This document shows, piece by piece, positions 27,000 through 35,294 of a stretch of 64,000 nt of DNA. Origin of the DNA: Prauserella endophytica (GTDB lineage Bacteria > Actinomycetota > Actinomycetes > Mycobacteriales > Pseudonocardiaceae). A program made the translations under genes and the position numbers. The first letter of the stretch is position 1. Each line of letters opens with the position of its first letter. The notes under the pieces are model-generated. The model was not told where the DNA came from and did not search any database. It worked only from the letters and a program-made list of their open reading frames with translations. The stretch lies in contig NZ_SWMS01000017.1 in the NCBI RefSeq assembly GCF_005146945.1, forward strand, positions 1-64,000. The letters run 5' to 3'.

Positions 27000-27500
27000 A
27001 TGGCCAGTACCGCGATCCCGGACTCCGGCGACGACGCCGCGGACGAGCCGTTGTGGCTGACCCCGGACGAGAAGGAGGCGTGGACCGGGTTGGTCTCGCT
27101 GGTCCTGCTGTTGCCGGGGCGGCTGGAGTCGCCGCTGCAGCACGCGGCAGGCCTGACCCTCTTCGAGTACCTGGTGCTCAGCCACATCTCCGAGGCGCGG
27201 CAGCGCCGCCTGCGGATGAGCGAGCTGGCCTACCTGGCCAGCGGCTCGCTCTCGCGCCTGTCCAACGTCGTCAAGCGGTTCGAGCAGCGGGGCTGGGTGG
27301 AGCGGTCGCCGGACCCGGACGACGGCCGCTACACCGTCGCCACGCTCACCGACAGCGGTTACGAGGTGGTGGTCGCCGCCGCGCCCACGCACGTCCGCTC
27401 GGTGCGGAAGTTCGTGCTCGACCCGCTCACCGCCGCCGACCAGAAGGCGCTCGCCCGCATCGCCGCCAAGCTCCGCATCCGCCCGAGCGACCTGCAGTGA
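27000..27500 (+). CDS. MarR-family transcriptional regulator
   Basis: A winged-helix regulator of about 166 residues, with LTLFEYLVLSHISEA followed by RLRMSELAYLASGSLSRLSNVVKRFEQRGWVERSPDPDDGR, the standard MarR recognition helix and wing. In-frame ATG codons at 26964 and 26976 are rejected in favour of 27000 because the first lies within the operator palindrome and the extra residues show no family resemblance; neither start has a strong ribosome site. Its last codons and TGA stop (CTG CAG TGA) are shared with the first bases of the dispersed repeat at 27494. Confidence 0.85.
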   Translation: MASTAIPDSGDDAADEPLWLTPDEKEAWTGLVSLVLLLPGRLESPLQHAAGLTLFEYLVLSHISEARQRRLRMSELAYLASGSLSRLSNVVKRFEQRGWVERSPDPDDGRYTVATLTDSGYEVVVAAAPTHVRSVRKFVLDPLTAADQKALARIAAKLRIRPSDLQ

Positions 27501-27630
27501 AGGCCACCATGCCTGCGTTCAACGCAGTGAAGGCCACCATGCCTGCGCCCGCCCGTCTCCCACCGCCACCCAAACGGAGACGCTGCGCGCCACTGTGTTG
27601 GTTCAACGCAGTGAAGGTGGCCTTCACTGC
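27494..27630. repeat. Dispersed palindromic element, composite copy with spacer
   Basis: Two units starting GCAGTGAAGGCCACC (27494 and 27524) are followed by a 60-base spacer (27548-27607) and a hairpin with arms GCAGTGAAGG and CCTTCACTGC (27608-27630). The spacer is about four-fifths identical by eye to the one between the copies at 5159 and 5272. It lies between the convergent MarR and LLM genes and supplies the MarR stop codon. Confidence 0.9.
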
Positions 27631-27680
27631 AGCTGGGACGGACTTGCCGGCAGCGTCGTCCGAACCGGGCGCTCAGGTGA

Positions 27681-28676
27681 TCACCCCAGTTTCCCGATGA
27701 TCTCCTCGCCGTAGGCGGTGAGCGTCTGCTCGCGCTGGTCGTGCATCAGGTACACGGCGAACTGGTCGACCCCCAGGGCGGCCAGTTCCTCCAGTCGCGC
27801 GACGTGCGCGACCGCCGGGCCCAGCAGGCAGAACCGGTCGACGATCTCGTCGGGCACGAAGTCGGTCGACGGATTGCCCGGCTTGCCGTGGTGGGCGTAG
27901 TCATAGCCGTGCCTGCCCGCGATGTAGTCGGTCAGCTCGTGCGGCACGGGCCCCGAGTCGCCGTAGCGCGCCACCAGGTCCGCGACGTGGTTGCCGACCA
28001 TCCCGCCGAACCAGCGCAGCTGCTCGCGCTGGTGCGGCAGGTCGTCGCCGACGTAGGCGGGCGCGGCGACACACACCGTGATCCCGGCAGGGTCCCGTCC
28101 CGCCGCACGGGCCGCCTCCCGCACGGAGCCGATCGTCCAGCGGGCGATCGCCGGGTCCGCGCACTGCAGGATGAACCCGTCAGCCTGCTCACCGGCCAGC
28201 TTCAGCGCCTTCGGGCCGTAGCCGGCCATCCACATCTCCAGCCGCCCGTCGCGCACCCACGGGATCCGCACCGGAGTGTCGCCGAACGCGACCTCCCGGC
28301 CCTCGGCCAGCTCCTTGACCGCGTGCATGCACTCCCTGAGCGTGGCCAATGTGGACGGTGGCTTGCCGACTACCCGGTGTGCGGAGTCACCCCTCCCGAT
28401 CCCGCACACAGTGCGGTTGCCGTACATGTCGTTGAGCGTCGCGAAGAGCGAGGCCAGCACCGACCAATCGCGCGTGCCGGGGCTGGTCACCATCGGCCCC
28501 ACCACCATCGACGACGTCGCAGCGAGGATCCGCGAGTAGACCACGAACGGTTCCTGCCACAGCACCACCGAGTCGAACGTCCAGCCGTAGCCGAAGCCCT
28601 GCTCCTCGGCCGCCGTCATCAGCCGCACGACCTCGCTCGCGGGCGGGTCGGTCTGCAGCACCACACCGAAGTCCAC
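27681..28676 (-). CDS. LLM-class (F420/flavin-dependent) oxidoreductase
   Basis: A 331-residue luciferase-like monooxygenase-fold protein. It opens on VDFGVVLQTDPPASEVVRLM, continues with GYGWTFDSVVLWQEPFVVYSRI, and has the family motifs GNRTVCGIGRGDSAHRVVGKPP and WMAGYGPKALKLAGEQADGF. Such enzymes use F420 or flavin; the cofactor is not decidable by eye. GTG 28676 is the start; the open frame extends far upstream only as a shadow of the dihydropyrimidinase gene. It ends a four-gene minus-strand operon (NCS1 permease, ureidopropionase, dihydropyrimidinase, this gene), 11 bases after the dihydropyrimidinase stop. Its position suggests a redox step in pyrimidine or hydantoin breakdown. Confidence 0.85.
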   Translation of the reverse strand: MDFGVVLQTDPPASEVVRLMTAAEEQGFGYGWTFDSVVLWQEPFVVYSRILAATSSMVVGPMVTSPGTRDWSVLASLFATLNDMYGNRTVCGIGRGDSAHRVVGKPPSTLATLRECMHAVKELAEGREVAFGDTPVRIPWVRDGRLEMWMAGYGPKALKLAGEQADGFILQCADPAIARWTIGSVREAARAAGRDPAGITVCVAAPAYVGDDLPHQREQLRWFGGMVGNHVADLVARYGDSGPVPHELTDYIAGRHGYDYAHHGKPGNPSTDFVPDEIVDRFCLLGPAVAHVARLEELAALGVDQFAVYLMHDQREQTLTAYGEEIIGKLG

Positions 28677-28687
28677 TGTCCCGCCCC

Positions 28688-30073
28688 CTAGTTGAGGTAC
28701 TGGCACAGGTCGCGGGAGAGGAACCGGCCGTGCCCCGCCGATCCGTGGTACTCGCCGCCGTCGACCACCACGCGGCCACGGGAGAGCACCGTCGACACCG
28801 CGCCGGTGATGCGCATGCCCTCGTACGCCGAGTAGTCCACGGCCATGTGGTGCGTCGCCGCCGAGATCGTCTGCTCCGCCTTCGGGTCGTAGACGACGAT
28901 GTCGGCGTCGGAGCCCGGCGCGATCACCCCCTTGCGCGGGTAGAGCCCGAACATCCGCGCCGGCGTGGTCGAGCACGTCTCCACCCAGCGCGCCAGCGAG
29001 ATCTCCCCGGCCACCACGCCCTGGTGCAGCAGGTCCATCCGGTGCTCGACGCCCGGCATCCCGTTGGGAATCTTGGAGAAGTCGCCCCGGCCGAGCTCCT
29101 TCTGGTCCTTGAAGCAGAACGGGCAGTGGTCGGTGGACACCACCGACAGGTCGTTGGTGCGCAGCCCCCGCCACAGGTCCGTCTGGTGCGACTTCTCGCG
29201 CAGCGGGGGAGAGGCCACGTACTTCGCGCCTTCGAAACCCGGTTTCGCGAGGTCCTCGATGGACAGGTAGAGATACTGCGGGCACGTCTCGGCGAAGACG
29301 TTCTGCCCCTCGTCGCGCGCACCCGCGACGGCCGCGAGCGCCTGCGCGGCCGAGAGGTGCACGATGTAGAGCGGCGCGCCGGTGACCTTCGCGAGCGTGA
29401 TGGCCCGCGACGTGGCCTCGCCCTCCAGCTCCGGCGGCCTGGTGTAGCCGTGTTGCACGGGCTCGCCCCTGCCCTCGGCCAGCGCCTGCGCGACGAGCTG
29501 GTCGATCGCGATGCCGTTCTCGGCGTGCATCATGATCGTCGAGCCGGTTTCGGTCGCCTTGCGCATGGCGCGCAGGATCTCGCCGTCGGTGGAGTAGAAC
29601 ACGCCCGGGTAGGCCATGAACATCTTGAAGCTGCTCACCCCGGCGTCCACACAGGACTCCATCTCCTTGAGCGTCGCGTCGTTGACGTCGGAGACGATCA
29701 TGTGGAAGCCGTAGTCGACGGCGCAGTCGCCTTCGGCCTTCTCGTGCCACTTGTCCAGTGTGGACAGCAACGAGGTTCCCTTGACCTGAACGGCGAAGTC
29801 GATGATCGTGGTGGTTCCGCCGAAAGCGGCCGCGCGCGTACCCGTCTCGAACGTGTCGGCCGAGAACGTCCCGCCGAAGGGCATCTCCATGTGCGTGTGG
29901 GCGTCGATCCCGCCCGGCAGCACGTACTTCCCTGTCGCGTCAAGCACCGTTTCGGCCTCGGTGAACACGCCGGGCGCGGTGACCGCGGCGATCGTTTCGC
30001 CGTCCACCAGCACGTCGGCGGCCACGGCGCCCGTGGAGCTGAGCACTGTGCCGCCCTTGATCAGTGTCCGCAT
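28688..30073 (-). CDS. hydA: Dihydropyrimidinase / D-hydantoinase
   Basis: A 461-residue amidohydrolase that opens the ring of dihydrouracil, dihydrothymine or hydantoins. Metal ligands visible are HTH in GGIDAHTHMEMP (H59/H61), the carbamylated lysine in SSFKMFMAYPG (K150), MHAENG, IVHLSA and the catalytic Asp in VSTDHCPF. All match the dihydropyrimidinase subfamily at the usual length. ATG 30073 is used; a GTG three codons upstream (30082) is equally possible. It follows the ureidopropionase gene by about 14 bases. Confidence 0.93.
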   Translation of the reverse strand: MRTLIKGGTVLSSTGAVAADVLVDGETIAAVTAPGVFTEAETVLDATGKYVLPGGIDAHTHMEMPFGGTFSADTFETGTRAAAFGGTTTIIDFAVQVKGTSLLSTLDKWHEKAEGDCAVDYGFHMIVSDVNDATLKEMESCVDAGVSSFKMFMAYPGVFYSTDGEILRAMRKATETGSTIMMHAENGIAIDQLVAQALAEGRGEPVQHGYTRPPELEGEATSRAITLAKVTGAPLYIVHLSAAQALAAVAGARDEGQNVFAETCPQYLYLSIEDLAKPGFEGAKYVASPPLREKSHQTDLWRGLRTNDLSVVSTDHCPFCFKDQKELGRGDFSKIPNGMPGVEHRMDLLHQGVVAGEISLARWVETCSTTPARMFGLYPRKGVIAPGSDADIVVYDPKAEQTISAATHHMAVDYSAYEGMRITGAVSTVLSRGRVVVDGGEYHGSAGHGRFLSRDLCQYLN

Positions 30074-30086
30074 CCCACTCACCGCC

Positions 30087-30929
30087 TCACGGGTTGACGA
30101 GCGTGGTGTAGGAGTCGGGCCTGCGGTCGCGGTAGAACGCCCACAGCTGCCGCACCTCGGCCAGCTTGTCCATGTCGAGGTCGCGGACCACGACCTCGTC
30201 CTCGGTGTCCGAGGCCGCGTCGCCGACGAGCTCGCCGCGCGGGTCCACGAAGTAGGTCTGGCCGTAGAAGTCGTTGTCGCCCAAGGGTTCCACGCCTACG
30301 CGGTTGATCGCGCCGACGTAGTACTCGTTGGCGACCGCCGCTGCGGGCTGCTCAAGCCGCCACAGGTACTGCGAGAGGCCCCGGCTGGTGGCCGACGGGT
30401 TGAAGACGATCTTCGCTCCGGCCAGCCCGAACGCGCGCCAGCCCTCGGGGAAGTGCCGGTCGTAGCAGATGTAGACGCCGATCCGGCCGACCGCGGTGTC
30501 GAAAACGGGGTAGCCCATGTTGCCGGGCCGGAAGTAGAACTTCTCCCAGAACCCCTTCACCTGTGGGATGTGGTTCTTGCGGTACTTGCCGAGGTAGGTG
30601 CCGTCGGCGTCGATCACGGCGGCGGTGTTGTACAGGACGCCGGGCTGTTCCTGCTCGTACATCGGCACCACGAGCACCACGCCGTGCCGCTCGGCGACCT
30701 CCTGCATGAGCTTCGTCGTCGGGCCGTCCGGGATGCCCTCGGTGTAGGAGTAGTACTCGGTGTCCTGCACCTGGCAGAAGTAGGGGCCGTAGAACAGCTC
30801 CTGCAGGCACACCACCTGCGCTCCCTGCGACGCCGCCTTCGCGATCGCGTCGACCGCGCCGGCGATCATGGAGTCCTTGTCACCCGTCCACCGCTGCTGG
30901 ACCAAGCCGGCTCTCACCAGTTCGCTCAC
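30087..30929 (-). CDS. Beta-ureidopropionase-like carbon-nitrogen hydrolase
   Basis: A 280-residue nitrilase-superfamily enzyme with the Glu-Lys-Cys triad at E44 (VCLQELFYGPYF), K118 (KYRKNHIP) and C155 (GVYICYDRHFPEGW). The motifs FWEKFYFRPGNMGYPVF and NPSATSRGLS are characteristic of N-carbamoyl-beta-alanine amidohydrolases. It would convert N-carbamoyl-beta-alanine to beta-alanine, CO2 and ammonia, directly downstream of the dihydropyrimidinase step. GTG start; the first 50 bases overlap the end of the permease gene. Confidence 0.9.
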   Translation of the reverse strand: MSELVRAGLVQQRWTGDKDSMIAGAVDAIAKAASQGAQVVCLQELFYGPYFCQVQDTEYYSYTEGIPDGPTTKLMQEVAERHGVVLVVPMYEQEQPGVLYNTAAVIDADGTYLGKYRKNHIPQVKGFWEKFYFRPGNMGYPVFDTAVGRIGVYICYDRHFPEGWRAFGLAGAKIVFNPSATSRGLSQYLWRLEQPAAAVANEYYVGAINRVGVEPLGDNDFYGQTYFVDPRGELVGDAASDTEDEVVVRDLDMDKLAEVRQLWAFYRDRRPDSYTTLVNP

Positions 30930-32466
30930 TTGTCTCCTCCTCCGGAACGGGAACGTGCGCCTGCCGCATGTTCGGCAGCGACAGCGCCAGGTACACCACG
31001 AGCGCGCCGGCCAGGCCGACCGCCCAGCTGTAGTCGTAGAGCGCCTTGATCGGCGGGATCAGCCCGTCCTCGGGGAACGGGCCCGCGCCCGGCGCGGAGT
31101 ACGCGCCGCCGACCGCGAGCAGCGCGCCAACCGCGGTGGCCACGAGCGCACGCCAGTTCCAGCCGCCGTCGAACCAGTACCGCCCGCCGCGGTCGGCGAA
31201 GAGGTCGGCCAGCGCGAGCCTGGTCCGCGTCTGCACCCAGTAGCCCGCGACGAGCACGCCGGCAACCGCGGCGAGGATGCCGCCGTAGAAGTTCAGCCAC
31301 GCGAAGATGTAGATGTTGGGGTCCGAGATGAGGTTCCACGGCTGGATCGCGATGCCGATGACCCCGGTGATCAGGCCACCCACCCGGAAGCTGATCTTCT
31401 TCGGGAAGGCGTTGGAGAAGTCGTAGGACGGGCTCACGACGTTCGCGGCGAGGTTGGCGGACACCGTGGCCAGCGTCAGTCCCACGAGCGCGATCACGAT
31501 CACGACCGGCGAGGAGAACCGCGCCGCGAGCAGCACCGGATCCCAGATCGCTTCACCGTAGATCACGATGCCGCCCGAGGTGATCATGATCGACACGATC
31601 GCCATGAACGACATCGTGGTCGGCAGGCCCAGCACCTGCCCCCACGCCTGCTTGCGCTGGCTCATGCCGAAGCGCGTGAAGTCGGGCATGTTCAGTGACA
31701 GCGTCGCCCAGAACGCGATCATGCCCATGAGCGACGGTGCGAAGACCGACCAGAACTCGGTGCCCCAGCCCAGCTCGCTCGGCTGCGAGAAGATCGGCCC
31801 GAAGCCGCCCGCCTCCACCAGCACCCAGCCGAGCAGGATCAGGAACCCCACCGTCACCAGTGGTGCGGTCCAGTTCTCGAACCGGCGCACCGCGTCGATC
31901 CCGCGCCAGATGATGAGCATCTGGAACGCCCAGAACGCGAGGAAGCCGAGCCACATCGTCCACGGCTGGCCCAGCACCGCTGGCGCGGTGGTCCAGCCGT
32001 CGCCGACCAGCTCACCGAGGATCACGAAGATCGCCTGCCCGCCGACCCAGGTCTGGATGCCGAACCAGCCGCAGGCGACGAAGCCGCGCAGCAGCGCGGC
32101 GAGGTTGGCGCCGCGCACGCCGTAGAACGCGCGGGCGAACACGGGGAAAGGAATGCCGTACTTCGTGCCCGCGTGGCTGTTCAGCAGCATGGGAATGAGC
32201 ACGATCAGGTTGCCGAGGGTGATCGTCAGAAAGGCCTGGACCCAGTTCATCCCGATGGCGATCAGGCCGGAGGCGAGCAGGTACGAGGGAATGTTGTGGG
32301 CCATTCCCATCCACAGCGCGAAATAGTTGTAGGTGGTCCAGGTTCGTCGCTCGACGGGCACCGGGGCGAGTTCGGCGTTGAAATACCGGCTGCCGTGGAG
32401 AGACGACACATCGCGTAGTTCCACCCGGCCGTCCGGGTGCCGAAGCTGTGCGGTGGTCGGCTCCAT
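30880..32466 (-). CDS. NCS1-family nucleobase/hydantoin/allantoin permease
   Basis: A 528-residue transporter with about 12 membrane segments. It opens with WTTYNYFALWMGMAHNIPSY and continues with GTKYGIPFPVFARAFYGVRGANL, both strong NCS1 signatures shared with the hydantoin carrier Mhp1 and with PucI-type allantoin permeases. The C-terminal tail is charged and cytoplasmic. It is first in the minus-strand operon with ureidopropionase, dihydropyrimidinase and LLM genes, so it probably imports uracil, dihydrouracil or a hydantoin. Confidence 0.93.
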   Translation of the reverse strand: MEPTTAQLRHPDGRVELRDVSSLHGSRYFNAELAPVPVERRTWTTYNYFALWMGMAHNIPSYLLASGLIAIGMNWVQAFLTITLGNLIVLIPMLLNSHAGTKYGIPFPVFARAFYGVRGANLAALLRGFVACGWFGIQTWVGGQAIFVILGELVGDGWTTAPAVLGQPWTMWLGFLAFWAFQMLIIWRGIDAVRRFENWTAPLVTVGFLILLGWVLVEAGGFGPIFSQPSELGWGTEFWSVFAPSLMGMIAFWATLSLNMPDFTRFGMSQRKQAWGQVLGLPTTMSFMAIVSIMITSGGIVIYGEAIWDPVLLAARFSSPVVIVIALVGLTLATVSANLAANVVSPSYDFSNAFPKKISFRVGGLITGVIGIAIQPWNLISDPNIYIFAWLNFYGGILAAVAGVLVAGYWVQTRTRLALADLFADRGGRYWFDGGWNWRALVATAVGALLAVGGAYSAPGAGPFPEDGLIPPIKALYDYSWAVGLAGALVVYLALSLPNMRQAHVPVPEEETSERTGESRLGPAAVDG

Positions 32467-32614
32467 TGCGGCATCCTGCTCGCCTCGCGCACGCGCCCGG
32501 CACTGGCAGAGTGTTCACTCTTCCCGGTGCCGGATGACAGTGTGTCGATTGCGCCGCCGTCGCCGTGGTGGTTGTAGTGCCCGTGCAATATCGCCGAAAC
32601 AATGAGATGAAGAA

Positions 32615-34861
32615 GTGGTGGCGACTGGCGGCGAGGGCGGCACCCACTACGAACGCCTCCGGCGCGCTGGGCACGAGGCCCTCGCAACGGGGAATGTCGA
32701 GCAGGCGGCCGAGGCGTTCGGCCAGGCCGCGCGGCTGGCCCCATGGCGGCCGGAGGCCCATTGCGACCTCGGGCTCGCCTTCCGCGCCGGGGGTCGGTTC
32801 GAGGCCGCGCGCTTCGCCTACCGCGGAGCGCTCGAGATCGATCGGGTGAACTCGACGGCACTCGCCGGGCTGGAGGCGCTGCCGCCGGAGCCGCCCGGAA
32901 GGGCCAACTTCAGGGCCGGCCAGCGGCTGCGCGGAGGGCGTGACGGCCACTGGCTCGTGCACGGCGTGAAGCAGGGTGGTTTCGGCGTCGTCTACGCCGT
33001 CACGGAGGAGGGCAGCGGGCAGCTGCGCGCGCTCAAGACGTTCGACGCGAGACTGCTGTGGAGCGACGAGGACCGCAGGCGGTTCGAACGCGAGGCCGTC
33101 ACGTGGCTCATGCTCGATCCGCATCCCAACATCGTCACCGCGCGCTGGCTGGAGTACATCGAGGGTTTTCCGTGCCTGGTGATGGACTTCGCCGAGGGCG
33201 GCGACCTCGGCACCCTGCTCGAGGGCGGGCCGCTGGAGCCGCACCTGGCCATGCAGCTCGGCCTGCAGTTCTGCGACGGTATGCGGCACGCCCACGACCA
33301 GCTCGGTCTGGTCCACCGCGACATCAAGCCCGCCAACTGCCTGCTCTCCCGTGACGGCATGCTGATGATCACCGACTTCGGGCTGGCCCGCGTGTTCGGC
33401 CACGCCGACGGTCCGACGGTGCCCACGGCCGCGGCGGGCGCCGACACCACCATCGTCGGAACCCCGTCCTACATGGCGCCCGAGCAGTTCCGGCCCGGCG
33501 CCCGGCTCGATACGCGCACCGACGTCCACGCGTTCGGCGTGTTGCTGCTGTGCCTGCTCACCGCCACCACCCCGCCGAAACGGGCTGCGGAGTACGTCGA
33601 GGAGTGCGCGCTGCCCGGTCCGCTGCGGGAGCTGATCGGAGGCTGCGTCCAGCCGGACCCCGGCGACCGGCCTGCCGGCTTCGCCGAGGTGCGGGCGTGG
33701 CTGCAGGATGTTTACCGGTCGGTGGTGGGCATGCCTGCGCCGCCGCCCGCGCGTGCGAGCGGGCCGGTGCCGCAGGACTGGGTGGACAAGAGCCTCGGCT
33801 TCCGGCACCTGGGGCGGTTCGACGACGCGGTGGCCTGCGCCGTGCGTGGCCTGCGGGCGGTGCCCGGCGACCGGCCGGAGGTGGAGTCGCAGCTGTGGCA
33901 CGTGCTCGGTCTCGCGCAGACCGACCGGGGCACGCACGCCGACGCGATGGTGAGCTTCGACCGCGCGCTGCGGCTCGACCCGGCAGAGCCCAGGCTATGG
34001 CTGTCGCGGGGAGCGGCGTTGCACCGCGCGGGGCGGACCGAGGAGGCGCTGCGCTGCTACGAGAGCGGTCTCGCCCACGCTCCGAAGGACGGTCACCTGT
34101 GGCTGGCCCGGGGCCGGCTGCTGCGGGTGTTCGGCAGGTACGACGAGGCGGAGCGGGTCCTGCGCCGCGCGGCCCGGTTGCTGCCGGCCGACGCCGAGGT
34201 GGTGTATGAACAGGCCGTCCTGTGGTACACCATCGGCGCCCACCGCGAGGCGCTCGACGGGGCGAGGGCGGTGCTGCGGGTCTCGCCCCGGCACACCGCG
34301 GCGTGGGTATTGCGGGGCGACGTCCTGTTCACGCTCGGCGACCTCGTCGAGGCCGTGGCCGCCTATGACCGGGCGCTGGAGATCGAGCCGCTGCGGCACC
34401 TGGTGCTGGTGTCGAAGGCGCGGGCGCTGGGTGAGCTGGGGCGCCACGACGAGGCGATGGCGTGCTTCGACCGGTCGTTGCGGATCGAGGAAACCGGCGC
34501 CGCGTGGAACGGCAAGGGGCTCACGTACTCGGGCATCGGCAGGCCGGCCGAGGCGCTCGCGTGTCACGACCGGGCGATAGAGCTGGCGCACACGGGCGAG
34601 AACTGGAACCACCGGGGCGTCGCACTGTGCGAGCTGGGCCGATTCGACGAGGCGCTCGCGTGCTTCACGCGCTCGCTTCAGCTCGGACCGGGGCAGGCGT
34701 TCGTGTGGCGCAACAAGGGGCTGGTCCTCACGCGGCTCGGCAGCCCGGGCGCCGCGCTCGCGTGTTACGAGACGGCGTTGCGCCTGGAACCGCAGGACGC
34801 GGGCGCGCGCGAAGCGAAGGAGCACCTGCAGAGGCGGTTGAGCGGCGGCCAGCCACAGTGA
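32615..34861 (+). CDS. Soluble TPR - Ser/Thr protein kinase - TPR protein
   Basis: A 748-residue protein without membrane segments. Residues 10-85 form TPR helices, residues 105-370 a Hanks-type kinase, and residues 390-740 an array of about nine TPR repeats. Kinase motifs are complete: glycine loop KQGGFGVVYAV, catalytic lysine K141, HRDIKPANCL (D236), DFGLA (D254) and GTPSYMAPEQF. It lacks the transmembrane and PASTA parts of PknB and the rubredoxin domain of PknG, so it is a separate cytoplasmic class. The start is GTG 32615 or 32618. It diverges from the NCS1 operon and lies inside the catabolic island; its targets are unknown. Confidence 0.9.
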   Translation: MVATGGEGGTHYERLRRAGHEALATGNVEQAAEAFGQAARLAPWRPEAHCDLGLAFRAGGRFEAARFAYRGALEIDRVNSTALAGLEALPPEPPGRANFRAGQRLRGGRDGHWLVHGVKQGGFGVVYAVTEEGSGQLRALKTFDARLLWSDEDRRRFEREAVTWLMLDPHPNIVTARWLEYIEGFPCLVMDFAEGGDLGTLLEGGPLEPHLAMQLGLQFCDGMRHAHDQLGLVHRDIKPANCLLSRDGMLMITDFGLARVFGHADGPTVPTAAAGADTTIVGTPSYMAPEQFRPGARLDTRTDVHAFGVLLLCLLTATTPPKRAAEYVEECALPGPLRELIGGCVQPDPGDRPAGFAEVRAWLQDVYRSVVGMPAPPPARASGPVPQDWVDKSLGFRHLGRFDDAVACAVRGLRAVPGDRPEVESQLWHVLGLAQTDRGTHADAMVSFDRALRLDPAEPRLWLSRGAALHRAGRTEEALRCYESGLAHAPKDGHLWLARGRLLRVFGRYDEAERVLRRAARLLPADAEVVYEQAVLWYTIGAHREALDGARAVLRVSPRHTAAWVLRGDVLFTLGDLVEAVAAYDRALEIEPLRHLVLVSKARALGELGRHDEAMACFDRSLRIEETGAAWNGKGLTYSGIGRPAEALACHDRAIELAHTGENWNHRGVALCELGRFDEALACFTRSLQLGPGQAFVWRNKGLVLTRLGSPGAALACYETALRLEPQDAGAREAKEHLQRRLSGGQPQ

Positions 34862-34881
34862 CACCGCGGACCGGGTGAAAC

Positions 34882-35286
34882 TCAGAAGGCGAAGACACCT
34901 GCCGACTCGGCGTCGGCGACGCAGCTGTTGGAGTACTCGGTGCGGAAGTCGACGCGCTCACCGCGCCAGTGGCCGTGCGCGCGGGCGTCCAGCGGCGCGT
35001 AGATCATCGGGCACGGCTGGTTCTTCGGGGCGAGACGCTCGAAGTCGCCGTCGGCGCCCTCCAGCGCCTCGCACGCGTCGCGGGCCTTCGGGTGTGTGCC
35101 CGAGTCGGGGTCGCACACCAGCTGCACGGCACGCGCGGCGCCGTCGGCGGTGTGGAGCGTGAGCGTCAGTGACGATTCGGGGGTGACCGGCGCGGGCCCT
35201 CCGGCGCACAGCATCGTGAGCGTGCAGGCGGCGAGCGATCCGGCAGCGAACATGGGCATGCTTCGGATATCGGCAGGGCCGCGCAC
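34882..35286 (-). CDS. Streptomyces-subtilisin-inhibitor-like (SSI, I16) protein
   Basis: A 134-residue exported protein. After a hydrophobic N-terminus (about residues 10-27, containing LAAC that could act as a lipobox) comes the SSI domain: LTCDP-like VQLVCDPDSGTHPKARDACEAL, the reactive loop CPMIYAPL, VDFRTEYSNSC, and the terminal GVFAF. The P1 residue expected in SSI is Met, and here the loop reads C-P-M-I-Y, so P1 Met is kept. The four conserved cysteines are present. GTG 35286 gives basic residues before the hydrophobic stretch; ATG 35259 is an alternative. A secreted subtilase is encoded at 9833. Confidence 0.88.
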   Translation of the reverse strand: MRGPADIRSMPMFAAGSLAACTLTMLCAGGPAPVTPESSLTLTLHTADGAARAVQLVCDPDSGTHPKARDACEALEGADGDFERLAPKNQPCPMIYAPLDARAHGHWRGERVDFRTEYSNSCVADAESAGVFAF

Positions 35287-35294
35287 GACATGTG

